Shown here: one piece after another, positions 20,339-29,350 of the stretch
Layout: the number at the start of each line of letters is the position of its first letter
Numbering within the stretch: the first letter of the stretch is position 1
NCBI GenBank assembly: GCA_021776095.1
Contig: JAJFGO010000065.1
Coordinates: 1 to 51,018 of the forward strand
Reading direction: 5' to 3'
DNA length: 51,018 nt
From: Kiloniellaceae bacterium
Lineage (GTDB): Bacteria; Pseudomonadota; Alphaproteobacteria; Kiloniellales; J153
The notes under the pieces: generated by a model
Database searches by the model: none
Told to the model about the DNA's origin: nothing
The model's input: the letters and a program-made list of their open reading frames with translations, nothing else
Position numbers and translations under genes: made by a program

Positions 20339-21493
20339 ATGTCCCCCACGGCAAGCCCCAGGCAATCGGGCACACAGGCAGAAGCCGAGAGCGCGGCGCG
20401 TTTGCTGGCCTGGTACGATCGGCACGCGCGCAGCCTGCCGTGGCGCGCGCGTCCGGGGGAGCGGCCGGATCCCTACCGGGTGTGGCTTTCGGAGATCATG
20501 CTGCAACAAACCACGGTGGCCGCCGTGATCTCCTATTTCCATGCCTTCACGAGGCGCTGGCCGGACGTCCATGCGCTCGCCGCCGCGCCCCTGGAGGATA
20601 TCCTCGCGGCCTGGGCCGGGCTCGGCTACTACGCCCGGGCGCGCAATCTGCATGCCTGCGCGCGGGCCGTTGCCGGGGGTCATGGCGGGCGCTTTCCCGA
20701 CGACGAAGCCGCGCTGCGCACGCTGCCGGGGATTGGGCCCTACACCGCCGCCGCCATCGCCGCCATCGCCTTCGGGGTCCGGGCCAGTGTGGTCGACGGC
20801 AATGTGGAGCGCGTCACGGCCCGCCTCTTTGCCCTGGAGACCCCCTTGCCCGCGGCCAAGCCGGCGCTGCGCGCGCTCGCCCAAAACCTGCTGCCGCCGG
20901 CCCCGGCGGCGGGGTTTCGCTATGGCGACTTCGCCCAGGCCATGATGGACCTGGGGGCGACCGTGTGCCAACCGCGCCAGCCCCGTTGCGGCCTCTGCCC
21001 GCTCACGGACATCTGCGCCGGGCGCGCCGCCGGGATCGCCGCCGAATTACCGCGCCGGGCGCCGAAGACGGCGCGTCCCTTGCGCCGCGGTGCGGCCTTT
21101 TGGCTGACCCGGCCCGATGGGTCGGTGTTGTTGCGCCGCCGGGCCGCCCGGGGGCTTCTAGGCGGCATGATGGAGATCCCCTCGGCCGGTTGGCAGGCCG
21201 CGACGGCGAAAGACACAGCGCGCAATCCGGCTCCGGACCTGGCGGCCGCGCCCGCCCCGGCGGCCTGGGCGGCCCTGCCGGGCGTGGTGCGCCATACCTT
21301 CACTCATTTCCATCTGGAGTTGGTGGTCTGGGCCGCGGAGCTTGGCCCCGGACCCGGCGCGGCGGGGTCAGTCGATGGAATCTGGGTGCGTTTTGAAGAC
21401 CTTGGCGATGCTGGCCTGCCCAGCGTCATGGACAAGGTCGCCCGTCATGCCCTGACCCATCTGGCCGAAGAGACGCCGCCCGGCAGGGCGTAG
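20339..21493 (+). CDS. mutY: A/G-specific adenine DNA glycosylase MutY
   Basis: MutY removes adenine mispaired with 8-oxoguanine. The protein is 384 residues. The catalytic Glu lies in WLSEIMLQQTTV, the helix-hairpin-helix in LPGIGPYTAAAIAAI and the catalytic Asp in VVDGNVERVTARL. The 4Fe-4S ligands follow as CQPRQPRCGLCPLTDIC (C-x6-C-x2-C-x5-C). A NUDIX-like 8-oxoG recognition domain (RRGAAFWLTRPDGSVLLRRR, later HTFTHFHLEL) ends the protein. The ATG at 20339 is used. It is divergent from dciA, 54 bases apart, as in other alphaproteobacteria. Confidence 0.96.
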   Translation: MSPTASPRQSGTQAEAESAARLLAWYDRHARSLPWRARPGERPDPYRVWLSEIMLQQTTVAAVISYFHAFTRRWPDVHALAAAPLEDILAAWAGLGYYARARNLHACARAVAGGHGGRFPDDEAALRTLPGIGPYTAAAIAAIAFGVRASVVDGNVERVTARLFALETPLPAAKPALRALAQNLLPPAPAAGFRYGDFAQAMMDLGATVCQPRQPRCGLCPLTDICAGRAAGIAAELPRRAPKTARPLRRGAAFWLTRPDGSVLLRRRAARGLLGGMMEIPSAGWQAATAKDTARNPAPDLAAAPAPAAWAALPGVVRHTFTHFHLELVVWAAELGPGPGAAGSVDGIWVRFEDLGDAGLPSVMDKVARHALTHLAEETPPGRA

Positions 21494-21577
21494 TCCGTGC
21501 CGATTAAGCGCTTTTTCATTCTCCGTCCGCAATAGTCGAAGGCCAAGGCGGCGCCGGGCGCGCCGCCAAGCGAAACA

Positions 21578-22531
21578 ATGGCCGGGCAAATGTCCAAAGC
21601 GACCCAAAACGACCATTTCTTTCAGGTGTTTCAGGCCACCAGCCGCGCCGTGATGATCACCGACGGCGATGGCCGGATCGTCTCAGCCAACCAAGCCTTC
21701 ACCGAGCTGACCGGCTGGAGCGCGGAGGACGCCATCGGCCAATCGCCGCGCATTCTGTCATCCGGCCGCCAGGACGCGGATTTTTACGAGGGTATGTGGG
21801 CGGCCCTGCGGGCTGAAGGACATTGGGAAGGCGAGCTCTGGAACCGCCGTAAGGACGGCGAGGTCTTCCCCGAGCACCTGACCATCGATGCGATCCGCGC
21901 GGACGCAGCCAAAGGTGCCGAGGGCGCCATCACCCATTACGTCGCGGTCTTCTCGAACGTTGACGAAAAACAGCGGCGCGAGACCCAACTCGTGCGCATG
22001 ACCTTCCGCGATGTGGTCACCGGGCTGCCGACCCGTGCCCTATGCGAAGACCGGATCGAGCGCGCCATCGCCTTGGCCCGGCGCCGGGCCGGGAACATCG
22101 CGGTCATGATGATCGACCTGGACGGATTTAAAGTGGTCAACGACGGCTTCGGGTCCGAAGCCGGCGATTTGGTCCTCAAGGCGTCCGGCGAGCGGATCCG
22201 CGCCTGCTTACGCGAAAGCGATACGGTCGCCCGCTGGGGCGAGGACGAGTTCGCGGTGGTCGTGCCCACGGTCGACGGCGCCAGCGGCGTGCGCGAGGCC
22301 GGCCTGCGCATTTTATCGGCCCTGCGCCGGCCCTTCGTGATGGCGGGCGACGAAATCGCCCTGGGCAGCAGTATCGGGGCCGCCCTGTTCCCCGGCGACG
22401 GCGAAAGCGCCGAGGATATTCTGGCCTGCGCGCATCGGGTTATGCGGGCCGTGAAGCAGACCGGCAAGGGTGGCTTCGCTCTGCACGGCGACGGCGACAC
22501 GGGCAGCCGGTCCCGCCGGGTGGCCGTCTAG
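21578..22531 (+). CDS. PAS-GGDEF protein with degenerate GEDEF signature
   Basis: This 317-residue protein has a PAS domain (about 12-135, with AVMITDGDGRIVSANQAF and GWSAEDAIGQSPRILSSG) and a GGDEF domain (about 145-310). The nucleotide-site Asp and FKxxND helix are present (MIDLDGFKVVNDGFGSEAGD). The signature reads ARWGEDEFAV, so the second Gly of GGDEF is replaced by Glu, and the usual His of GHxxGD is Ser. The inhibitory site RxxD is intact (RESD, five residues before GEDEF). Cyclase activity may be lost or low, while c-di-GMP binding could remain. No membrane helix is seen. The stop codon lies inside the left end of an inverted-repeat element. Confidence 0.9.
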   Translation: MAGQMSKATQNDHFFQVFQATSRAVMITDGDGRIVSANQAFTELTGWSAEDAIGQSPRILSSGRQDADFYEGMWAALRAEGHWEGELWNRRKDGEVFPEHLTIDAIRADAAKGAEGAITHYVAVFSNVDEKQRRETQLVRMTFRDVVTGLPTRALCEDRIERAIALARRRAGNIAVMMIDLDGFKVVNDGFGSEAGDLVLKASGERIRACLRESDTVARWGEDEFAVVVPTVDGASGVREAGLRILSALRRPFVMAGDEIALGSSIGAALFPGDGESAEDILACAHRVMRAVKQTGKGGFALHGDGDTGSRSRRVAV

Positions 22532-22649
22532 TGGTCCGATCCTAACGCTTGGTTCCCAAGCGTTAGGTGAATCGGCCCACCAAGCCGTTGATCTTGTGGG
22601 GCGACTTATCCAAATGGATGGGAACCATCCGTTTGGGTCGCACCACTAG
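22528..22649. repeat. Small inverted-repeat element with two internal hairpins
   Basis: About 122 bases are bounded by imperfect 14-base terminal inverted repeats (CTAGTGGTCCGATC on the left, CTAGTGGTGCGACC read from the right). Inside are two hairpins, each with 12-bp arms and a 3-base loop. At 22541-22567, CCTAACGCTTGG pairs with CCAAGCGTTAGG. At 22610-22636, CCAAATGGATGG pairs with CCATCCGTTTGG, with one G-T pair. The element overlaps the stop of the PAS-GGDEF gene and lies before the convergent ccrM stop. It could be a MITE-like repeat, a bidirectional terminator, or both. Confidence 0.6.
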
Positions 22650-22670
22650 GTCATATCCGAATCGCAAATT

Positions 22671-23831
<1,161 letters not shown>

Positions 23832-23904
23832 AAGAGATCGGATAAGGTTGCCCAAACGTTCCGGCCCGGCGTCGGCGCCGCGCCAAAACGCCCGGCAAGC
23901 GGGC

Positions 23905-24165
23905 TCACGGCGGCGCGGACGCGCAGGCCAGAGTCGTATCGTTCAGGGTGCCGCCTGCCGGGCAGGAGACGCCGCAATTACCGGCCGCGTGACAGGCGCC
24001 TCTGGCGGTGGCGAGACCGAGCCGCGCCGCCGTATCGGCAAGATCGGAGGCCGAGCATGCGCCCAGCGCGGCGATCGCGCAGAGAATTCCCAGGCGAAGC
24101 CCAAAGGCTGTAAGGCCCCCCCGCTTAGGGCCGGTGCGAGGTTGTGTTCTTGTCATGATTGACAT
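23905..24165 (-). CDS. Small cysteine-containing lipoprotein candidate
   Basis: I do not recognise this 86-residue protein. It has a basic N-terminus (about residues 1-15) and a hydrophobic stretch, LRLGILCAIAALGACSAS, with a lipobox (ALGAC). The short mature part carries four further Cys (ARGACHAAGNCGVSCPAG and LACASAPP). It may be a small outer-membrane or periplasmic lipoprotein with disulfides. Start ATG at 24165 or 24156; neither has a clear ribosome site. It is divergent from the DUF2975 gene across a strong palindrome. Confidence 0.5.
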   Translation of the reverse strand: MSIMTRTQPRTGPKRGGLTAFGLRLGILCAIAALGACSASDLADTAARLGLATARGACHAAGNCGVSCPAGGTLNDTTLACASAPP

Positions 24166-24171
24166 TCATTA

Positions 24172-24190
24172 TTTAATGTATAACATTAAA
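24172..24190. promoter_or_regulatory. Palindromic operator candidate between divergent genes
   Basis: TTTAATGT and ACATTAAA are perfect 8-base inverted arms around a 3-base centre (ATA). The site lies between the small lipoprotein gene (minus) and the DUF2975-HTH pair (plus), 7 bases from the first start and 31 from the second. It is the obvious candidate site for the HTH protein encoded at 24791-25000, which would then regulate its own operon. Confidence 0.55.
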
Positions 24191-24220
24191 GAAATGGTGT
24201 TTTATGAGAAGGCTGGATCG

Positions 24221-24781
24221 ATGTCAAGAGGTGCGGAGGAGGATTTCCCGGCGCTGGCCCGGGTGCGCAAGGCGAGCCGGGTCTTGAAACTGATGACGAC
24301 CCTGGGGGCGATCGGCTTGTCGGGCGCGGCGCTCGCCATCGCGGCGGTTCCGGGGTGGTTCGATCCGATCGTTCACCAGACATTTCCGGAACTGGGCATT
24401 CAGGGCCCGATCGTCCCAGCGAAGCGGGCCGGCATGATTGGCCTTATGGCCCTGCCCATGGCAGTCGCGCTGTTCGGCCTCTGGCATGTCCGCTTGCTGT
24501 TCGGTTCCTACGAAAGGGGCGAGATCTTCACCGGCGCGGCGGCCCGCCATATCCGTTTGGTCGGCCTGGCCATGGCGGTCAACGCGGTCGTCTCCCTGCT
24601 CGTGCACACCCTCGGCAGCGTTCTGCTGACCTACGACAATGCGCCGGGCACCCGGCAACTCTCCATCTCCCTCAGCAGCGACCAATACATGCTGCTGCTG
24701 ACCGGCGGGCTTTTGATCGTGATCGGCTGGATCATGGGCGAGGCGGCCCGCCTGTCCGACGAACACCGGCAGATCGTTTGA
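24221..24781 (+). CDS. DUF2975 membrane protein
   Basis: This 186-residue protein has four hydrophobic helices (about 23-45, 75-95, 115-140 and 155-175) and the DUF2975 layout, with a conserved FGSYERGEIFTGAAARHIRL loop after the second helix. DUF2975 proteins usually pair with a small Cro/CI-type regulator, and that is the case here, since the next gene begins 9 bases after the stop. Its role is unknown. I chose ATG at 24221, with GAAGG upstream; ATG at 24194 would add nine residues. The gene follows the palindrome at 24172-24190. Confidence 0.8.
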   Translation: MSRGAEEDFPALARVRKASRVLKLMTTLGAIGLSGAALAIAAVPGWFDPIVHQTFPELGIQGPIVPAKRAGMIGLMALPMAVALFGLWHVRLLFGSYERGEIFTGAAARHIRLVGLAMAVNAVVSLLVHTLGSVLLTYDNAPGTRQLSISLSSDQYMLLLTGGLLIVIGWIMGEAARLSDEHRQIV

Positions 24782-24790
24782 TCCCCGGCC

Positions 24791-25000
24791 ATGCCGATCA
24801 TCGTCAACCTCGATGTCATGCTGGCGCGCCGAAAGATGCGCTCGCGCGAACTCGCCGAGCGGATTGGCATCACCGAGCAGAACGTATCTCTGCTGAAGTC
24901 GGGCCGGGTCAAAGGCGTGCGCTTCGAGACCTTGGAAAAGATTTGCAGGGTCCTCGACTGCCAACCCGGCGACCTGCTCGAGTTTCGCGAGGACGACTAA
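24791..25000 (+). CDS. Small Cro/CI-type HTH regulator (YozG-like)
   Basis: This 69-residue protein is a single helix-turn-helix domain of the small XRE class found beside DUF2975 genes. It contains LDVMLARRKMRSRELAERIG, then ITEQNVSLLKSGRVKGVRF with the recognition helix, and LEKICRVLDCQPGDLLEF. It most likely represses or activates the DUF2975 operon through the palindrome upstream. The start is ATG at 24791. Confidence 0.87.
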   Translation: MPIIVNLDVMLARRKMRSRELAERIGITEQNVSLLKSGRVKGVRFETLEKICRVLDCQPGDLLEFREDD

Positions 25001-25031
25001 ATGCTCGGCCGTTCGCGCGTCGGGCGAAAGC

Positions 25032-25143
25032 GATCCCAGGCATCGTCGATCGCATCGACCTTGGTATGTTCGGCCGTACCAGATTGCCCGCGAGCCGCAG
25101 GTCGTACGGCGACTCCGCGTTAAGAATCATTGGAGTTAAGGAA
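25032..25143. pseudogene. Decayed direct-repeat copy of the ccrM 5' end
   Basis: The first part (25032-25111) matches 23570-23650 within ccrM with few changes and a one-base deletion. For example, CCCAGGCATCGTCGA and CGCATCGACCTTGGT recur exactly. The second part (25111-25143) matches 23786-23826, upstream of ccrM, including GACTCCGCGT and AAGAATC. About 135 bases that separate these parts at ccrM are missing here. The copy is in the same orientation, so the two form direct repeats about 1.46 kb apart. It is not translatable as a methyltransferase. It occupies much of the gap before the peptidase-hydrolase gene. Confidence 0.85.
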
Positions 25144-25287
25144 AGGCCAACGGCCGCAACGTGAGGCGTCACTGTTTGCAGACAGCTACAACCTAAAATG
25201 GTATAGTGCGATGGTTTTCGGAAGGAGCTCCTCGATTCCGCGAGGACGTCCATCGAAAGAACATTGGGCAGGCTCAAGGAGAAAACC

Positions 25288-27210
25288 ATGACCGACTCAA
25301 CAGATCAGGACGATTCAATTTCCCGCACGGTCGATATCGCCGGTCAGCGGCGAATTCTAAACGTACGTAATGACCCGCCGGATATCCGCGATCGCATGTA
25401 CGAACCGGCTTTGATTCAACTCGAGGACAAGATCGACAATCGTAAAGGGGCCGTAGTGCTCGATCAGGGCCAAGAAGGTGCCTGTACCGGCTTCGGTCTA
25501 GCCGCGGTCATCAATCAGCTCAATCGTGAGCGTGGTCACGGCGATTTCCGCGCCAGCACCCGCATGCTTTACGAAATGGCGAAAAAACACGATGAGTGGC
25601 CTGGTGAAGACTACGCCGGATCGAGCTGTCGCGGCGCGATCCGGGGCTGGAAGAATATGGGCGTTTGCCCCGACGGTGACCCTGAACACAGGAAAGTAAA
25701 CTTGGATGAATGGGCTTACGTGCAGGGCGAGACGCTGGGCGGTCTGACGGTCCAGCGAGCTCGAGCCGCGCGCATCAACACTCTTGGCGCCTACTATCGC
25801 CTGCGTCCCGAAATTAGCGACTATCACGCTGCCATCAACGAAACTGGTGCGATCTACGTCTCCGCCGCCGTTACGGACGGTTGGAGTGAGATCGGAGAGA
25901 AAGAACACAGCCAGCTTCCCCTCATTAAATTCCGTCTCAATCGTATTGGCGGTCACGCCTTCGCCATCGTCGGCTACAACAACGACGGATTTATCGTTCA
26001 GAACTCCTGGGGCCCGAGGTGGGGTCGTAAAGGCTTTGCCGTCTGGAGCTACGAGGACTGGGTCGAGAATATCAAGGACGGCTGGGTGTTTCGCCTCGCG
26101 CTGCCGACACCAAAAATCTTCGGGCATGTGCCGCGCTCGGCCCGCACCGGCGGCGCGCAGGCACAGCGCCGGGCCCCAAAACGCTTCGAGATCGCTGGCC
26201 ACTTCGTGCATTTCGACGACGGCAAATACAAGAAGCGGGGTGATTATTGGAGCACGGCGGAAGATATCGAAAACACCGCCAAGGTCATGGCCGAGGGTTA
26301 CGATCATCTCATGATTTACGCTCATGGCGGCCTGAACAGCCCGAAGGCCTCGGCCCGGCGTATTCACGCCCTGAAGGAAGGTTTCAAGCGTAACGGCATC
26401 TATCCGTTTCATATCATGTACGATACCGGCCTGGCCGAGGAAGTGAACGACACGGTCCGGCGAGCGTTGCACCTGGCGGAACAACGGTCCGAAGGTTTCC
26501 TCGACAAGATTAAAGAGAAAGTGACCGAGTTCACGGATAAACTAATCGAGGGCACAGTACGGCGGCCGGTGACCGCAATTTGGGATGAGATGAAGCGCGA
26601 CGCCCGTGTGCCTTTCGAAGCCGAGGGCGACGGTGGCGACGGCTTGCACACTATCAATAGCTTTGCCAAATATATGGATTTAAAGGGCAAGCGGATCCAT
26701 TTGGTCGGCCACAGCACGGGTGCGGTCGTGTTGGGGCATGTTCTCGATGCCCTTGATCCCCAAGGCAAATCGGACCTGATATCGACATGCAGTTTGTTGG
26801 CGCCGGCCTGCACGCTCGATTTCTATCACCGGCATTATCAGCCACGGCTCGGCGCGGGCAATGGCGTGCGCCTGCCGAAATTGACACTGTATTGTCTCAA
26901 TGACGATCTCGAACGCGACGATCAAGTCGCCTTCGCATACCGAAAATCGCTGCTCTATCTGGTCTCACGGGCGCTTGAACGGACGTCGGACAAACCCCTC
27001 CTCGGTATGGCGCGGTATCACGGGGACATGGCCGGGGGGCCGGGTTTGGATACGGTCATCTCCGAAGGCGCCGACGACGGCCGCAGCGTCAGTACGTCGC
27101 ACGGCGGCTTCGACAACGATATTTACACGCTCAACGATGTTATGAAGGTCATGCTGGACGGCGCCAAATTGCCGCACCCCTTCACGAAGGAGGAGTTGGA
27201 GGGGTATTGA
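25288..27210 (+). CDS. Papain-like peptidase fused to an alpha/beta hydrolase
   Basis: This 640-residue protein appears to have two catalytic domains. Residues about 50-270 look like a C1 papain-like peptidase. Gln and Cys lie in LDQGQEGACTGFGLA (C66), the His in GGHAFAIVGYN (H223) and the Asn in VQNSWGPRWGRKGF (N239). Residues about 300-620 look like an alpha/beta hydrolase, with HGG at 346-348, a nucleophile elbow LVGHSTGAVV (S476) and a candidate His in STSHGGFDND (H605). No signal peptide or membrane helix is seen, so it is probably cytoplasmic unless exported by another route. AAGGAG lies 6 bases before the ATG at 25288. Its role is unknown; a defence or effector enzyme is one possibility. 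It stands alone between the ccrM remnant and rnhB. Confidence 0.85.
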   Translation: MTDSTDQDDSISRTVDIAGQRRILNVRNDPPDIRDRMYEPALIQLEDKIDNRKGAVVLDQGQEGACTGFGLAAVINQLNRERGHGDFRASTRMLYEMAKKHDEWPGEDYAGSSCRGAIRGWKNMGVCPDGDPEHRKVNLDEWAYVQGETLGGLTVQRARAARINTLGAYYRLRPEISDYHAAINETGAIYVSAAVTDGWSEIGEKEHSQLPLIKFRLNRIGGHAFAIVGYNNDGFIVQNSWGPRWGRKGFAVWSYEDWVENIKDGWVFRLALPTPKIFGHVPRSARTGGAQAQRRAPKRFEIAGHFVHFDDGKYKKRGDYWSTAEDIENTAKVMAEGYDHLMIYAHGGLNSPKASARRIHALKEGFKRNGIYPFHIMYDTGLAEEVNDTVRRALHLAEQRSEGFLDKIKEKVTEFTDKLIEGTVRRPVTAIWDEMKRDARVPFEAEGDGGDGLHTINSFAKYMDLKGKRIHLVGHSTGAVVLGHVLDALDPQGKSDLISTCSLLAPACTLDFYHRHYQPRLGAGNGVRLPKLTLYCLNDDLERDDQVAFAYRKSLLYLVSRALERTSDKPLLGMARYHGDMAGGPGLDTVISEGADDGRSVSTSHGGFDNDIYTLNDVMKVMLDGAKLPHPFTKEELEGY

Positions 27211-27246
27211 TTACGCCGCAGCGCCCCATAATCGCGCGGCCAGCCG

Positions 27247-27894
27247 CTAAACTGCTTCGGTCAACAGCGCACGCACGGGCTTGAAGCTGCGCCGGTGTTC
27301 CGGGGTGACGCCGAGCCGGGCGAGCGCCCGGCGATGCTCGGCGGTGCCGTAGCCCATGTTGCGCTCCCAACCATAGCCGGGATGGCGCGCCGCCAGGCCG
27401 GCCATCAGGCGGTCACGCGTGACCTTGGCCAGGATCGAGGCGGCGGCGATCGACAGGCTGCGGCTGTCGCCCTTGACCACTGTCTGGGCCGGACAGGATA
27501 GGCGCGGGGGGGCATGGAGTCCGTCCACCAGGGCCGCGTCGGCCGGGCGGTCCATGGCTCGGGTCAGGTTTTCGGCGGCGCGGGTCATGGCCAACAGGCT
27601 GGCTTGCAGGACGTTGATCTCGTCGACCTCGGCGGCGCTGGCCTTGGCGATTCCGAAGGCCACGGCGCCGGCCTGGGCGGATTCCTCGAGGATGCGGTAA
27701 AGACCATCGCGCGCGGCCGGACGCAGGGCCTTGCTGTCGTCCAGCTTGTCGAGCAACTCGCGCGGCAGGCGCGCCTTATCGAGCCAGGCCGCGGCCGCCA
27801 CCACCGGTCCGGCCCAGGGGCCGCGCCCCGCCTCGTCCAGGCCGATCACCTGCCAGTCCTCGGGGTAGGCGCGCTCGAGCGCGAAATCCGGCAT
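27247..27894 (-). CDS. rnhB: Ribonuclease HII
   Basis: RNase HII cuts RNA in RNA-DNA hybrids and at single ribonucleotides. The protein is 215 residues. The acidic active site is visible in VIGLDEAGRGPWAGPVV (DEAGRG), in ALVDGLHAPP and in KGDSRSLSIAAASILAKVTRD. In many alphaproteobacteria rnhB lies directly upstream of ccrM. Here about 3.5 kb of accessory genes separates them. It lies 13 bases downstream of the antiporter gene on the same strand. Confidence 0.95.
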   Translation of the reverse strand: MPDFALERAYPEDWQVIGLDEAGRGPWAGPVVAAAAWLDKARLPRELLDKLDDSKALRPAARDGLYRILEESAQAGAVAFGIAKASAAEVDEINVLQASLLAMTRAAENLTRAMDRPADAALVDGLHAPPRLSCPAQTVVKGDSRSLSIAAASILAKVTRDRLMAGLAARHPGYGWERNMGYGTAEHRRALARLGVTPEHRRSFKPVRALLTEAV

Positions 27895-27907
27895 CGATGT
27901 CTTGGCC

Positions 27908-29251
27908 TCAGTAGTTCGGCTCGTCCGGACCGCGTGGGCGCTTGCGCGGCATGATATCGCCCATCCAGCGGGTTGCGCCGCTGGCCATGTCGATCATCAC
28001 GGTCTCCGCCTGCCGCGTCGAGCGCAGCACCGCGTCGGCCTCGTAGCCGAAGGCCAGGCGCACCGTCTCGCGGCCCGAGGTGATGCCGAGCAGGGCGATG
28101 CGGTGCACACGCCGCGCGGTCTCCAGCCAGAAGGGGCTGCCCAGAAGTGAGATGACCGTGACCGCGACGATCAGGCGGTATCCGGGATCGCCGATCGCCC
28201 CCGCGCTCAAGCCCAGAGCGGCCAGGACAAAGGAGAACTCGCCGAGCTGAGCGAGCAGGGAGCCGGCCAGGAAAGCGCGCGGCCAGGATTCGCCCAGGGC
28301 CTTGATCAAGACCACATTAAGCGCCGTTTTGAGAACCGCCACGAAGGTGACGATCAAGATCACCGTGCCGATGTTTTCCCAGATATAGCTGAAGTCGAGC
28401 AGCAGCCCGATGGACAGGAAGAACACCATCAAGAGCACCGATTGAATCGGCTGCATGTGATGAATCATGACCCGGCGGCTGGTCGAATTGCCGATCACCA
28501 GTCCGGCCAGGAACGCCCCGTAGGCGGCCGACAGGCCGAGCAGCCCGGATAACGCGGCGGCGCCGAAGCAGAAGGCGAGACCGGCCAAGGGCGTCAGATC
28601 GGCGCTCTTGCCCACGAGGCGGGCGAAGGGCAGGCGCAGGCGCTGCCGGCGCAACAGATAGAGGATCAGGATTGCCAAGAAGCTGACGGACAGGGCGACC
28701 AGCAAGATCGAGTCGAGACCGATGCCCTCGCCGCCGCGGAACGCGCTGATGATCAACATCATGGGCACGACCGCCAGGTCCTGCGCGACCAGGATGGCGA
28801 TGGTGATCTGGCCGGCCCGGCTGCGCAGTTCGCCGATTTCCTCCAGCATCTTGATCGCCACCGCCGTGCTCGACAAGGCGACCACGAAGCCGAGCAAAAG
28901 AGTGCGCGGCAGGGGCCAATCGAGCCAGGTGCCGATGGCGAACATGGCGATCAGGCCGACGGCGATCTGCAGCAACGTGACGGTCACCGCGATCTTCCAG
29001 ACCTCGCGGATCGCGCGCAGGGATATTTCCATGCCGATGAGAAACAGCAGCATGAGCACGCCGAGCTCGGCCAAGAGGGAGATGAACTCGCGGCTCTCCA
29101 CCAGGCCCAGCGCGCCTGGCCCCAGGATCGCGCCAGCCAGGATATAACCCATGACCGCCGGCTGCTTGAAACGCTGCATGAGCATGCCGCAGGCCAAAGC
29201 CGCCAGAACGACAATCGCCAGGCCGGTCAGCGCGCTCGCGGTTTCATGCAT
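27908..29251 (-). CDS. CPA2-family cation:proton antiporter
   Basis: This 447-residue membrane protein has about 12 helices of the Na+/H+ exchanger (CPA2, Kef/YbaL-like) fold. Typical parts are MLMQRFKQPAVMGYILAGAI, LLFLIGMEISLRAIREV, ALSSTAVAIKMLEEIGE, ILVAQDLAVVPMMLI and QLGEFSFVLAALGL. No TrkA-N domain is attached; about 60 soluble residues end the protein (from SGRETVRLAFGYEADAV). The exchanged ion cannot be told (K+ or Na+). I chose ATG at 29251; ATG at 29287 would add 12 polar residues. Confidence 0.9.
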   Translation of the reverse strand: MHETASALTGLAIVVLAALACGMLMQRFKQPAVMGYILAGAILGPGALGLVESREFISLLAELGVLMLLFLIGMEISLRAIREVWKIAVTVTLLQIAVGLIAMFAIGTWLDWPLPRTLLLGFVVALSSTAVAIKMLEEIGELRSRAGQITIAILVAQDLAVVPMMLIISAFRGGEGIGLDSILLVALSVSFLAILILYLLRRQRLRLPFARLVGKSADLTPLAGLAFCFGAAALSGLLGLSAAYGAFLAGLVIGNSTSRRVMIHHMQPIQSVLLMVFFLSIGLLLDFSYIWENIGTVILIVTFVAVLKTALNVVLIKALGESWPRAFLAGSLLAQLGEFSFVLAALGLSAGAIGDPGYRLIVAVTVISLLGSPFWLETARRVHRIALLGITSGRETVRLAFGYEADAVLRSTRQAETVMIDMASGATRWMGDIMPRKRPRGPDEPNY

Positions 29252-29350
29252 TCCTTTGTCCCGGTGCGATTTACCGGGCCCATGCATACACGCTTTGATC
29301 GAATTCGGGCAACCGTGGCCCCGGTTGCCGTTACCTGTCCGCGCGCGGCC

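Noticed and set aside
20285-20971. Extension of the dciA reading frame upstream of 20284
   Set aside because: The extra residues are antisense to mutY and have no family support.
25498-26484. A 328-codon open frame opposite the peptidase-hydrolase gene
   Set aside because: The plus-strand protein has intact catalytic motifs through the same region, and the minus frame shows no family features.
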